Source of the DNA: CALZKI01 sp045124055
Lineage (GTDB): Bacteria > Bacillota > Clostridia > Lachnospirales > Lachnospiraceae
Length of the DNA stretch: 64,000 nucleotides
Direction of reading: 5' to 3'
Assembly: GCA_045124055.1 (NCBI GenBank)
Contig: JBGVKZ010000055.1
Location: 1-64,000 of the forward strand
Part shown: piece by piece, positions 1 to 6,555 of the stretch
Layout of the letters: every line of letters starts with the position of its first letter
Position numbering within the stretch: the first letter of the stretch is position 1
The notes under the pieces: model-generated
The model's database searches: none
Told to the model about the DNA's origin: nothing
The model's input: only the letters and a program-made list of their open reading frames with translations
Made by a program: the position numbers and the translations under genes

Positions 1-35
1 ATAATGAAAGATGAATAATTAATAATGAATAATAC

Positions 36-66
36 AAAAAGAAAAAAGTCACACCTTTGTGCGACT
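36..66 (-). terminator. Intrinsic terminator after tRNA array
   Basis: An 8-bp hairpin (AGTCGCAC / GTGTGACT in minus sense, one G-U pair) at 47-66 is followed on the minus strand by an A-rich plus-strand tract that reads as a U run. It lies directly after the last tRNA, so it probably ends the tRNA transcript. Confidence 0.8.
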
Positions 67-73
67 TTTCTTT

Positions 74-148
74 TGGTGACCCGGACGGGACTCGAACCCG
101 TGTTACCGCCGTGAAAGGGCGGTGTCTTAACCGCTTGACCAATGCGCC
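74..148 (-). tRNA. tRNA-Glu (TTC)
   Basis: The anticodon stem CCGCC/GGCGG closes a CTTTCAC loop, giving anticodon TTC. The T arm (ACGGG-TTCGAGT-CCCGT), D arm and encoded CCA are present. The acceptor halves, GGCGCAT at the 5' end and CCGGGTC at the 3' end, pair poorly with three mismatches, so the gene may be chimeric or decaying. Confidence 0.8.
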
Positions 149-151
149 ATT

Positions 152-226
152 TGGCAGGGCGTGAGGTAGTCGAAACCCCATATCTCGGGTCAAAGCCGAG
201 CGCATTCACCGTTATGCTAACGCCCT
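152..226 (-). tRNA. tRNA-Gln (TTG)
   Basis: The acceptor stem AGGGCGT pairs with its partner and CCA is encoded. The anticodon arm CTCGG-CTTTGAC-CCGAG gives anticodon TTG. It sits 3 nt upstream, in transcription order, of tRNA-Glu and would be processed from the same precursor. Confidence 0.92.
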
Positions 227-231
227 ATATA

Positions 232-633
232 TTAACTTTTGTAATGCTTGCCATTTATAATATCGTTAATAGTCTGATGATTTGAATTGAACATATTTGC
301 AATTTTTCTATTTGAATAACCATTATTATGAAAATTCCATATTTGTTCAATTTGCTCATCATTAAACTTTCGGTTTGACGGCTTTCTCCCTATTAGTGCA
401 TTGGAAATCTTTTTCTTCGTCTCCATAAAAACTTCTCTCTTAGTTCCGTGTTCTCTTGAATGTTCTGCCAAATCCATTAGCTCTAAGTTTTCAATACGAT
501 TGTCACTTTTATCGCCATTTATGTGATGAACAACTTCATTTCTATTCAGTTTCCTGCCTAAATGTTGTTCCATAATGTATCTATGTTCATCAACCTTTTT
601 ACCATTAACTTTTATTGCTTTATATTTATTCAT
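232..633 (-). CDS. HNH homing endonuclease
   Basis: A 133-residue HNH nuclease of the group typical of phage homing endonucleases. The His-Asn-His core is visible as EVVHHINGDKSDNRIENLEL at about residues 34-53, after a LGRKLNRNE segment. The C-terminal third (IEQIWNFHNNGYSNRKIANMF) looks like a helix-turn-helix that would bind the target DNA. The gene is wedged between tRNA-Gln and tRNA-Leu, a usual place for free-standing homing genes. An in-frame ATG at 657 would add eight residues but lacks a ribosome site; the ATG at 633 has AAGTGA ahead of it. Confidence 0.85.
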   Translation of the reverse strand: MNKYKAIKVNGKKVDEHRYIMEQHLGRKLNRNEVVHHINGDKSDNRIENLELMDLAEHSREHGTKREVFMETKKKISNALIGRKPSNRKFNDEQIEQIWNFHNNGYSNRKIANMFNSNHQTINDIINGKHYKS

Positions 634-715
634 TTTTATCACTTCATTTTTTTGCATTTATTTTACAGGCTGTTACTGTGCGCCCAAAGGTGGACACGCC
701 TTGCTTCCAAAGTTT

Positions 716-798
716 TGGTAGGGATGAAGGGACTTGAACCCTTAAGCCGAAGCACATGATTCTAAGTCATGCATGTTTGCCAGTTTCATCACATCCCC
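716..798 (-). tRNA. tRNA-Leu (TAG)
   Basis: Class II tRNA of 83 nt with a long variable arm. The acceptor GGGGATG pairs with CATCCCT, CCA is encoded, and the anticodon arm CATGA-CTTAGAA-TCATG gives TAG, which reads CTA-type leucine codons. Confidence 0.9.
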
Positions 799-801
799 AT
801 A

Positions 802-878
802 TGGTGTCCCGTGCTGGAGTCAAACCAGCGACCTAGATATTAGAAGTATCTTATTCTATTCAACTGAACTAACGGGAC
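802..878 (-). tRNA. tRNA-Arg (TCT)
   Basis: The acceptor GTCCCGT pairs with ACGGGAC and CCA is encoded. The T arm is intact and the anticodon loop CTTCTAA gives TCT, reading AGA, a codon favoured in AT-rich genomes. Confidence 0.92.
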
Positions 879-890
879 ATATTTTTTGTT

Positions 891-1118
891 TTACATTTCA
901 TAAGGAATTACATCATCAAAATCTCTTGGATTATCAGAAGTCTTAACTCTTTCAAATCCATCTTCAAGACACTTCCAAAGAGTGAACTGGTCTTTCAGTG
1001 GATTCTCAGTAATAAGATACTTATCGCCAAAACTATTCGATTTAGTGAAACAAGTTGTTCTATTTCCAGTTTCAGAAGCTGGAATTGCTTTTACGATTTT
1101 AGATGATGTTCTTGCCAT
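891..1118 (-). CDS. Small hypothetical protein inside tRNA array
   Basis: A 75-residue ORF with a good ribosome site (AAGGAG, 8 nt before the ATG), placed between tRNA-Pro and tRNA-Arg. It has a basic N-terminus (MARTSSKIVKAIP) and an acidic C-terminus, with no transmembrane segment or known motif. It must be translated from the tRNA precursor transcript. The family is not recognised. Confidence 0.65.
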   Translation of the reverse strand: MARTSSKIVKAIPASETGNRTTCFTKSNSFGDKYLITENPLKDQFTLWKCLEDGFERVKTSDNPRDFDDVIPYEM

Positions 1119-1140
1119 TATGAAACTCCTTAATTAAAGG

Positions 1141-1214
1141 TGGTAGAAGATGTGGGATTCGAACCCCTCTACAAGTTCCCAAAACTCGTGTGCTACCCTT
1201 ACACTACATCCTCT
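1141..1214 (-). tRNA. tRNA-Pro (TGG)
   Basis: The acceptor AGAGGAT pairs with ATCTTCT, CCA is encoded, and the anticodon arm CGAGT-TTTGGGA-ACTTG gives TGG. The T stem AGGGG/CCCAC has two mismatches at its outer pairs, which is unusual; folding may be weakened. Confidence 0.82.
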
Positions 1215-1220
1215 ATATTT

Positions 1221-1292
1221 GGAACATTATTCAAACCTTTTGATATGCTCTAGGCATCGCCCACATGGACAAGTAACTGTTTGTAATGTTCC
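1221..1292 (-). ncRNA. Candidate structured RNA between tRNAs
   Basis: This 72-nt spacer between tRNA-Leu and tRNA-Pro folds in minus sense as a closing stem of 8 bp (GGAACATT/AATGTTCC), a short internal loop, 5 bp more (CAAAC/GTTTG), and two apical hairpins (GTCC-ATGT-GGGC and ATGC-CTAGA-GCAT). It has the size of a tRNA but no T arm or anticodon arm. It could be a new small RNA or a badly decayed tRNA. Confidence 0.45.
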
Positions 1293-1296
1293 GTAT

Positions 1297-1383
1297 TGGT
1301 GCCGTTGACGGGACTCGAACCCGTATGATGTCTCCATCGAGGGATTTTAAGCCCCTTGCGTCTACCTATTCCACCACAACGGC
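1297..1383 (-). tRNA. tRNA-Leu (TAA)
   Basis: Class II tRNA. The acceptor GCCGTTG pairs with CAACGGC, CCA is encoded, and the anticodon loop CTTAAAA gives TAA, reading TTA. A second tRNA-Leu(TAA) lies at 62262-62346. Confidence 0.92.
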
Positions 1384-1388
1384 ATATT

Positions 1389-1465
1389 TGGTGGTTCCGC
1401 ACAGACTCGAACTGTGGACAACTCGGTTATGAGCCAAGGGTTCTAACCAACTGAACTACGGAACC
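1389..1465 (-). tRNA. tRNA-Met or tRNA-Ile2 (CAT)
   Basis: The acceptor GGTTCCG pairs with CGGAACC and CCA is encoded. The anticodon loop CTCATAA gives CAT. The sequence alone does not settle whether it is an elongator Met tRNA or a lysidine-modified Ile tRNA; three G-C pairs under the loop, as in initiators, are not seen. Confidence 0.9.
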
Positions 1466-1553
1466 ATATTGGGTGGCACTCTCGTAGCCTTCACGCTCTT
1501 TTCCTGCCGATTTGAAAGGTTTCGTTTGCAAAGAGTAAGGTCAACAATTCCTT
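1466..1553 (-). other. Unexplained spacer in tRNA array
   Basis: This 88-nt stretch between tRNA-Met and tRNA-Lys has no ORF and no cloverleaf. Short complementary ends (ACTCT/AGAGT, and the alternative CTCTTT/AAAGAG) suggest some structure. Its length is like the structured spacer at 1221-1292, but no clear fold emerges by eye. Confidence 0.3.
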
Positions 1554-1629
1554 TGGTGACGGTGGGGAGGTTCGAACTCCCGACCCATTGCTTAAAAGGC
1601 AATTGCTCTGCCAACTGAGCTACACCGTC
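1554..1629 (-). tRNA. tRNA-Lys (TTT)
   Basis: The acceptor GACGGTG pairs with CACCGTC and CCA is encoded. The anticodon arm ATTGC-CTTTTAA-GCAAT gives TTT. It is the first tRNA of the array in transcription order. A second tRNA-Lys(TTT) lies at 62103-62178. Confidence 0.95.
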
Positions 1630-1633
1630 ATGT

Positions 1634-1666
1634 TTGGTTATATAACCTTATCAGTTATATAACCAA
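1634..1666 (-). promoter_or_regulatory. Leader hairpin with TAAGGTTATA motif
   Basis: A 13-bp perfect inverted repeat (1634-1646 and 1654-1666, 7-nt loop) lies in the leader between the tandem promoters and tRNA-Lys. It holds the minus-sense motif TAAGGTTATA that recurs in other operon leaders here. Confidence 0.6.
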
Positions 1667-1690
1667 GTTTCGTTCTATCGAACTGTATGT

Positions 1691-1719
1691 ATTATATCAT
1701 AGCCAGAACACTTTGTCAA
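1691..1719 (-). promoter_or_regulatory. Sigma-A promoter, tRNA array (proximal)
   Basis: Perfect TTGACA (1714-1719) and TATAAT (1691-1696) with 17 bp between, on the minus strand. It is one of three tandem copies in the 338-bp gene-free stretch 1630-1967. Confidence 0.92.
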
Positions 1720-1790
1720 GAACTTTTTTCAAATATTTCTAAATTATTTTTTAAATTACCAGTTACTCGCTGTGTTCTTTGACTGTAGAT

Positions 1791-1819
1791 ATTATACCAA
1801 ATTCAAAAGCGTTTGTCAA
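1791..1819 (-). promoter_or_regulatory. Sigma-A promoter, tRNA array (middle)
   Basis: Perfect TTGACA (1814-1819), 17-bp spacer and TATAAT (1791-1796) on the minus strand, with an A-rich tract upstream that could act as an UP element. Confidence 0.92.
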
Positions 1820-1910
1820 GAACTTTTTTTGAATTTTCTGATTTTTTTTATTTCACATTTCTTTCGCTTTTATTTCGTCAGAAGATTCGTTTCGTTCGCC
1901 GACTGTATGT

Positions 1911-1939
1911 ATTATACTAAATACGAAATCAAATGTCAA
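1911..1939 (-). promoter_or_regulatory. Sigma-A promoter, tRNA array (distal)
   Basis: Perfect TTGACA (1934-1939), 17-bp spacer and TATAAT (1911-1916). The start region repeats the ATACATACAGT sequence of the proximal copy, showing that the promoters arose by duplication. It lies just downstream of the metallophosphoesterase stop codon. Confidence 0.92.
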
Positions 1940-1967
1940 GCACTTTTTTGAAAAATTTGAATATTTT

Positions 1968-2555
1968 TTATTGATTATTTGCGTCAATAATTTCTTTTAA
2001 AGTTCTGGGCGTATAGTCCATATAGGGCAACATGCATCCCACATTATAAGCCACAGCAGGAGGACAATCTGTATAGCCCTTCATAGTCTTGCCATCAAAG
2101 AAATCATTTACATTGCCTAAACATCTCTTATAAACTTCCCATTCATCGGACATATGAACATGACCATACAAATGTACCCAACCTTTATGTTGCCCATTCC
2201 AGAACAAGATAGGATAGTGGCTTAAAACCAAATTATGATTCAAACCATTAAAGTTATCCATGATTTCCTTATATGGTGTAATTTCAACAAATAACTGCCT
2301 CACTCTATTATCTTTAAGTTTTTCATGATTGCCTTGAATTAAAACCTTATTGCCTTTAAGAGTGGAGATAATCTCACAAAGATATTCGTTGTCTTTGTTG
2401 CCGCCTTCTCTGCCAATATCGCCAAGGATGTACACTGTGTCGTTGTTATGAACTACACGATTCCAATTCTCTTTAATTAACTTGTCATGTTCTAAAGTTC
2501 GATTTTCAAATCTGTTTTGACAACCAAAGTGAAGGTCTGAAACAAAGTAGTTAAT
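1968..2555 (-). CDS. Calcineurin-like metallophosphoesterase (ATT start)
   Basis: A 195-residue metallophosphoesterase. The family motifs are in order: FVSDLHFG near residue 5, YILGDIG near 41, LIQGNHEK near 73, LSHYP and YGHVH further on, so all metal ligands are present. The first ATG (2435) would remove the DLHFG motif and is clearly too late. The reading frame runs upstream to just after the previous stop codon, where the only reasonable initiator is ATT at 2555, with GAGG 8 nt ahead. The substrate is unknown; relatives are phosphodiesterases or phosphatases. It is co-transcribed with the 97-residue gene upstream. Confidence 0.85.
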   Translation of the reverse strand: MNYFVSDLHFGCQNRFENRTLEHDKLIKENWNRVVHNNDTVYILGDIGREGGNKDNEYLCEIISTLKGNKVLIQGNHEKLKDNRVRQLFVEITPYKEIMDNFNGLNHNLVLSHYPILFWNGQHKGWVHLYGHVHMSDEWEVYKRCLGNVNDFFDGKTMKGYTDCPPAVAYNVGCMLPYMDYTPRTLKEIIDANNQ

Positions 2556-2558
2556 GTA

Positions 2559-2852
2559 TTATTCCTCATCTTCATTTGCCAAATCACGATTGGCAATTTC
2601 AGCAATCGTTCTCTTACCATTCTTTCTTCTATTCTTCTTTCTACGCTTCAATTCCCTATGGAAGCTAACGGCATATTCGGTATTGCGACAAGCTCTTAAG
2701 CTACCATTCTTATTTACAAAGAATACAGTATGCTTATCTTCTTTGTCGGTCAAATAGAACTCTTCAACATCATTATGTGAAATATAGGTGTAGTTACAAT
2801 TATTTTCTTCACAATACTTAATTCCAAGTTTTCTAACGTCACTTAACTTCAT
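2559..2852 (-). CDS. Basic hypothetical protein
   Basis: A 97-residue protein with a strongly basic run (RELKRRKKNRRKNGKR, near residues 67-82) that may bind nucleic acid, followed by an acidic tail. The ribosome site GAGGTG lies 7 nt before the ATG. Its stop codon is 3 nt before the apparent ATT start of the phosphoesterase, suggesting translational coupling. The family is not recognised. Confidence 0.7.
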   Translation of the reverse strand: MKLSDVRKLGIKYCEENNCNYTYISHNDVEEFYLTDKEDKHTVFFVNKNGSLRACRNTEYAVSFHRELKRRKKNRRKNGKRTIAEIANRDLANEDEE

Positions 2853-2906
2853 ATAAACACCTCATTTATTGATATTATTATATCGATATGTATGTATCAA
2901 TATTTA

Positions 2907-3170
2907 TTACCCAACCAATGTAAATGTAAACTTGGTATTCTGAGTAGTTACAATAATATTGCCATCTTCGGCATACTCTACATTGTTGATTACAGAGGTA
3001 TGGATTCTGTGTGCCAATTCATACAAACCATTTTCAATATATAAAAACCAACCTCGTTCGCCAATATTGAAATATGCAGGATAAGCAATACTGCCCTCTA
3101 CATCATCATAGATAGAGTTATGTCCATTAAGTTCTTCAATCTTTTCAATACGATACTTTTTATTATACAT
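2907..3170 (-). CDS. Hypothetical protein
   Basis: An 87-residue protein with alternating polar and hydrophobic residues, likely a small beta-rich fold, ending in VTTQNTKFTFTLVG. The ribosome site is CGAGGT. It is preceded by a long inverted repeat at 3206-3263. No known motif is visible. Confidence 0.65.
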   Translation of the reverse strand: MYNKKYRIEKIEELNGHNSIYDDVEGSIAYPAYFNIGERGWFLYIENGLYELAHRIHTSVINNVEYAEDGNIIVTTQNTKFTFTLVG

Positions 3171-3205
3171 AGTTTTACCTCGTAAAATTAGAATTTTAAG
3201 TGGCT

Positions 3206-3263
3206 TTCAGACACAATATATAGTAGATTTATTTTATTTTTAACACTATATATTGTGTCTGAA
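3206..3263. repeat. 19-bp inverted repeat
   Basis: Perfect 19-bp arms at 3206-3224 and 3245-3263 around a 20-nt A/T loop, between dut and the next gene. No U run follows, so it is not a classical terminator. The core (A)CACTATATATTGTG is nearly palindromic and recurs twice near 15690-15727. Confidence 0.8.
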
Positions 3264-3271
3264 TTTATCAA

Positions 3272-3787
3272 TTACTTATTATCAGTAGACCCCATGCCAC
3301 CATGACGCACACCATCTGCATCGTCATCCTCTGCAATTCCAAATGGCATAAGGATTCCCTGACAAAATGCGGTATGCTTCTTAAAATAGACATCCTTCTT
3401 TAGAATAGAGTCATTCACTAACTTAACCATAATATGACCCTCATTATCTGCGAAAGCATAATCTGCATCCACAATGCCAACAGTATTCGCCAGATGAATA
3501 CCATATTTAAACCCATGACCACTGCGAGGGAATAAAGACAGCATCCAACCCTCTTCAATCTCGCATCTAATACCAGTAGGAATCAATGTAGCATGACCGT
3601 CAAGCACATCAACATCGTCAGGCAAATAAAAGTCGTATCCTGCACTACCAGTCGTACTTCTTCTTGGCAACATAATACTGTCATAAGCAACTTCAATTTC
3701 TTCATCCGTGGACAAAGGGAATGCATACTTCCAATCATAAGCAAACTGCTCGTATGATACCTTACTAAATTTTGCAATCTTATTCAT
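3272..3787 (-). CDS. dut: dUTPase
   Basis: A 171-residue trimeric-type dUTP pyrophosphatase that hydrolyses dUTP to dUMP, keeping uracil out of phage DNA and feeding dTMP synthesis. Motif 1 is TGSAGYDFYLP, motif 2 PRSGHG, motif 3 NTVGIVDADY, and motif 5 near the C-terminus RHGGMGSTDNK. Length is normal apart from an N-terminal extension of about 35 residues. It lies directly downstream of nrdG, so dNTP synthesis and sanitation are co-transcribed. Confidence 0.92.
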   Translation of the reverse strand: MNKIAKFSKVSYEQFAYDWKYAFPLSTDEEIEVAYDSIMLPRRSTTGSAGYDFYLPDDVDVLDGHATLIPTGIRCEIEEGWMLSLFPRSGHGFKYGIHLANTVGIVDADYAFADNEGHIMVKLVNDSILKKDVYFKKHTAFCQGILMPFGIAEDDDADGVRHGGMGSTDNK

Positions 3788-3802
3788 TCGTTTTTCTCCT
3801 TA

Positions 3803-3812
3803 TATAACCTTA
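3803..3812 (-). promoter_or_regulatory. TAAGGTTATA leader motif before dut
   Basis: The minus-sense TAAGGTTATA motif overlaps the end of nrdG and precedes the AAGGAG ribosome site of dut. It is the only copy placed at an internal operon junction without a visible promoter. Confidence 0.45.
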
Positions 3813-4343
3813 GTTATTATATAAAACTATTGTTTTTTCTTTTAAAGATTGTTGCATATCAACGACTCTTTGGTTGCTACTGCCCTTCCATTTAAGAGTG
3901 ATATCCTTTAACTCTTCAACATATCTACCATCAACTACAACATCACACATTCTAACAATGTCTTGTCTATAAAACCTATTTAGATTAAAATCACTTGTAA
4001 CAACTGTAGGGAAAATCTGTTCTAATGTAAGTCCAGTATAAAGCCATATGTCTTTCGTTGGAAATTTCTCTTTAATTTCTTTTATCAATAAATATACTGT
4101 TTCAACATTTTCATCTTCGAGAGGATGACCGCCAGAAAAAGTGATGCCTTGGATATATGGTTTATCTAACACTTCAAATAATTCTCTCTTGGCTTCTTCA
4201 TCAAACAATTTGCCAGAATTTAAACTCCAAGTCTCTGGATTGTGGCACCCCTTGCAATGCAAGGAGCAACCACTAACCCAAAGAACTACCCTTATGCCAG
4301 TTCCATTAGCAACAGATGTCTTTTCTATCTTATGATAGTTCAT
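3810..4343 (-). CDS. nrdG: Anaerobic RNR activase
   Basis: A 177-residue radical SAM activase that installs the glycyl radical on NrdD using S-adenosylmethionine and a [4Fe-4S] cluster. Cluster ligands are C26, C30 and C33 in WVSGCSLHCKGCHNP (CX3CX2C), followed by the FSGGHPL glycine motif. The true start is the ATG at 4343, which overlaps the nrdD stop codon by one base (TGATG); a TTG just upstream is less likely. The overlap implies coupled translation with NrdD. Confidence 0.95.
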   Translation of the reverse strand: MNYHKIEKTSVANGTGIRVVLWVSGCSLHCKGCHNPETWSLNSGKLFDEEAKRELFEVLDKPYIQGITFSGGHPLEDENVETVYLLIKEIKEKFPTKDIWLYTGLTLEQIFPTVVTSDFNLNRFYRQDIVRMCDVVVDGRYVEELKDITLKWKGSSNQRVVDMQQSLKEKTIVLYNN

Positions 4344-6532
4344 CAATCACCAGCTCCTAAGTGAACATAGCGATTCTTAATTTCCTCTGTGCGACCCTTA
4401 TTCCAGAAGTTTTCACCTAAATAACCACAAGTTCTTCTGACAACATTCATCTTGCTCTTATCTCTGTTGCCACAGTTAGGACAGTACCAATCAAGATTAT
4501 CGTCAATCATAATTTCGCCATCGTATCCACACACATGGCAATAATCAGACTTTGTATTGATTTCTGCGTACTGAATGTTATCATAAATATACTGAATGAC
4601 AGACAACACAGCAGGAATATTATTAGTTAAATTAACTGCTTCAATGTAAGAAATGCAACCACCGCTACTAATAGGATGGAATTGAGACTCAAATCTCAAC
4701 TTATCAAACGCATTAATTTCTTCTTCAACGAAGACATGATAACTATTTGTTAAGAAGTTTCTGTTGGACTCACCATCAACTGTACCCCAGCGTCTGACCG
4801 TTGCCTGAGCAAACTTTTCAGTCAAAGATTCGCTAGGAGTTCCATAAAGTGCAAAGCCAAGACCAGTACGCTTCTTCCAATCTAAAATCTTCTTCTTCAT
4901 ATATTTGACAATTTCAAGTGCCAACTTTTCACCTTCTGGTGTCGTGTGAGATACACCTAACAAGGACTTAACACATTCGTAAACTCCAATATAACCAAGT
5001 GTAATGGTGGCATAACCGTCTTGAAGTAAAGGTAGAATAGGTGTGTGTTTAGGCAATCTTGCAATAGCTCCGTGTTGCCAATGAATAGGAGATGCGTCAG
5101 AAGTAACATTCTTCAACTTCTCATATCTAAGAATTAAGCTCTCATAGCACAGTTCAAGTCTTTCATCGAATATCTTCCAAAAGTCTTCGATGCTGCCTTG
5201 TGCAGACATGCCACAGTCTGCAAGGTTAATAGAGGTAAGACCCATATTGAAACGACCATACCACTTATACTTACCATCTTCATTGTTAATGCCACCCTTG
5301 TAAGGAGAAAGCCAAGCTCTACAACCCATACAACCAAACACATTACCCTCATAATTCTGACGCATATGCTTTGCAGAAATAAAGTCTGGCATCATTCTCT
5401 TAGATACGCACTCAGCGGCAAGTTCTGTAATACGCCAATACTCACTGTCTTCATGAATGTTATTTTCATCAAGAACATACAGTAACTTCGGGAAAGCTGG
5501 AGTAATCCAAACGCCAACCTCATTCTTCATACCTTGAATACGCTGTCTAATGAATTCTTCGATAATCATTGCCGTTTCCTTTTCGTATTCAGGGTCTTCG
5601 CTAATATACATAAAAACAGAAAGGAACGGTGACTGACCATTGCTGGTTTGAAGCGTATTAATCTGATATTGGAATGTCTGTACACCATCACGAATTTCTT
5701 TTGCCAATCTTTTTTTGACTGTCTTTTCAATTTGTTCATTAACCAACTCATTATATGTCGGGTCAATTTCCAATCTATTTAGTTCAACAAACTCTTCTTC
5801 GACTTCTTTACGAATTGCCTCTTCGCTAATTCTTACAAATGGCGCAAGGTGAGAAAGGGTAATCGTCTGACCGCCAAACTGAGCAGAAGCAACCTGAGCA
5901 ATAATCTGAGTTGCAATGGTACAAGCGGTTCTAAAACTATGAGGCTTTTCAATCATCTTGCCATTAATAACAGTGCCATTCTGCAACATATCGTCTAGAT
6001 TAACAAGACAGCAATTAAAGCTATGGTTCAAATAATGTCCAAGGTCATGGATATGAATAATACCGTCTTGATGCGCTTGGGCGATATGAGGAGGCAGCAT
6101 CATTCTTAAAGAAATATCCTTTGACACCTCTTCTGCTACCAAGTCTCTACAAGTAGAAATCAGTGCCTCGTTCTTGTTAGAGTTCTCAGATAGTGACGCT
6201 TTATTAGTACCGTCAATAATGCCCAACACCTTGTTGTCAATAGTGTTATGCTGTCTTTGATATTCTCTTACCGCTCTGTAATCTTCATACGCCTTTGCGG
6301 TAAGTCTCTGCTTCTTTGAAATAAGCTTGTTATATACTAATGATTCAATTTCAGAAATTGATACTTGCGCAACACCCCGTAATTCAACTTCAATTTCACT
6401 TGCAATGTCGTTGGCAATCTTTTCTTTTTCGATACCGCTACCATACTTCATTGCATTAAGAATTGCTGTACTAATTTTTTCTTTATTAAATGGTACAACA
6501 TGACCATCTCTCTTTACTACAGTATCAGCCAT
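4343..6532 (-). CDS. nrdD: Anaerobic ribonucleoside-triphosphate reductase
   Basis: A 729-residue class III reductase that converts NTPs to dNTPs under anoxia. An ATP-cone domain (VVKRDGHVVPFNKEKI) starts at residue 5. Two CXXC pairs near the end (YCHVCG, WYCPNCG) form the zinc site. The glycyl radical motif RTCGYLG lies at about 700-706. Full length. The enzyme is oxygen-sensitive, so it points to replication in an anaerobic host. The ribosome site AAAGGAG lies 7 nt before the ATG. Confidence 0.97.
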   Translation of the reverse strand: MADTVVKRDGHVVPFNKEKISTAILNAMKYGSGIEKEKIANDIASEIEVELRGVAQVSISEIESLVYNKLISKKQRLTAKAYEDYRAVREYQRQHNTIDNKVLGIIDGTNKASLSENSNKNEALISTCRDLVAEEVSKDISLRMMLPPHIAQAHQDGIIHIHDLGHYLNHSFNCCLVNLDDMLQNGTVINGKMIEKPHSFRTACTIATQIIAQVASAQFGGQTITLSHLAPFVRISEEAIRKEVEEEFVELNRLEIDPTYNELVNEQIEKTVKKRLAKEIRDGVQTFQYQINTLQTSNGQSPFLSVFMYISEDPEYEKETAMIIEEFIRQRIQGMKNEVGVWITPAFPKLLYVLDENNIHEDSEYWRITELAAECVSKRMMPDFISAKHMRQNYEGNVFGCMGCRAWLSPYKGGINNEDGKYKWYGRFNMGLTSINLADCGMSAQGSIEDFWKIFDERLELCYESLILRYEKLKNVTSDASPIHWQHGAIARLPKHTPILPLLQDGYATITLGYIGVYECVKSLLGVSHTTPEGEKLALEIVKYMKKKILDWKKRTGLGFALYGTPSESLTEKFAQATVRRWGTVDGESNRNFLTNSYHVFVEEEINAFDKLRFESQFHPISSGGCISYIEAVNLTNNIPAVLSVIQYIYDNIQYAEINTKSDYCHVCGYDGEIMIDDNLDWYCPNCGNRDKSKMNVVRRTCGYLGENFWNKGRTEEIKNRYVHLGAGD

Positions 6533-6555
6533 AGTTACACTCCTTTATATATTTA

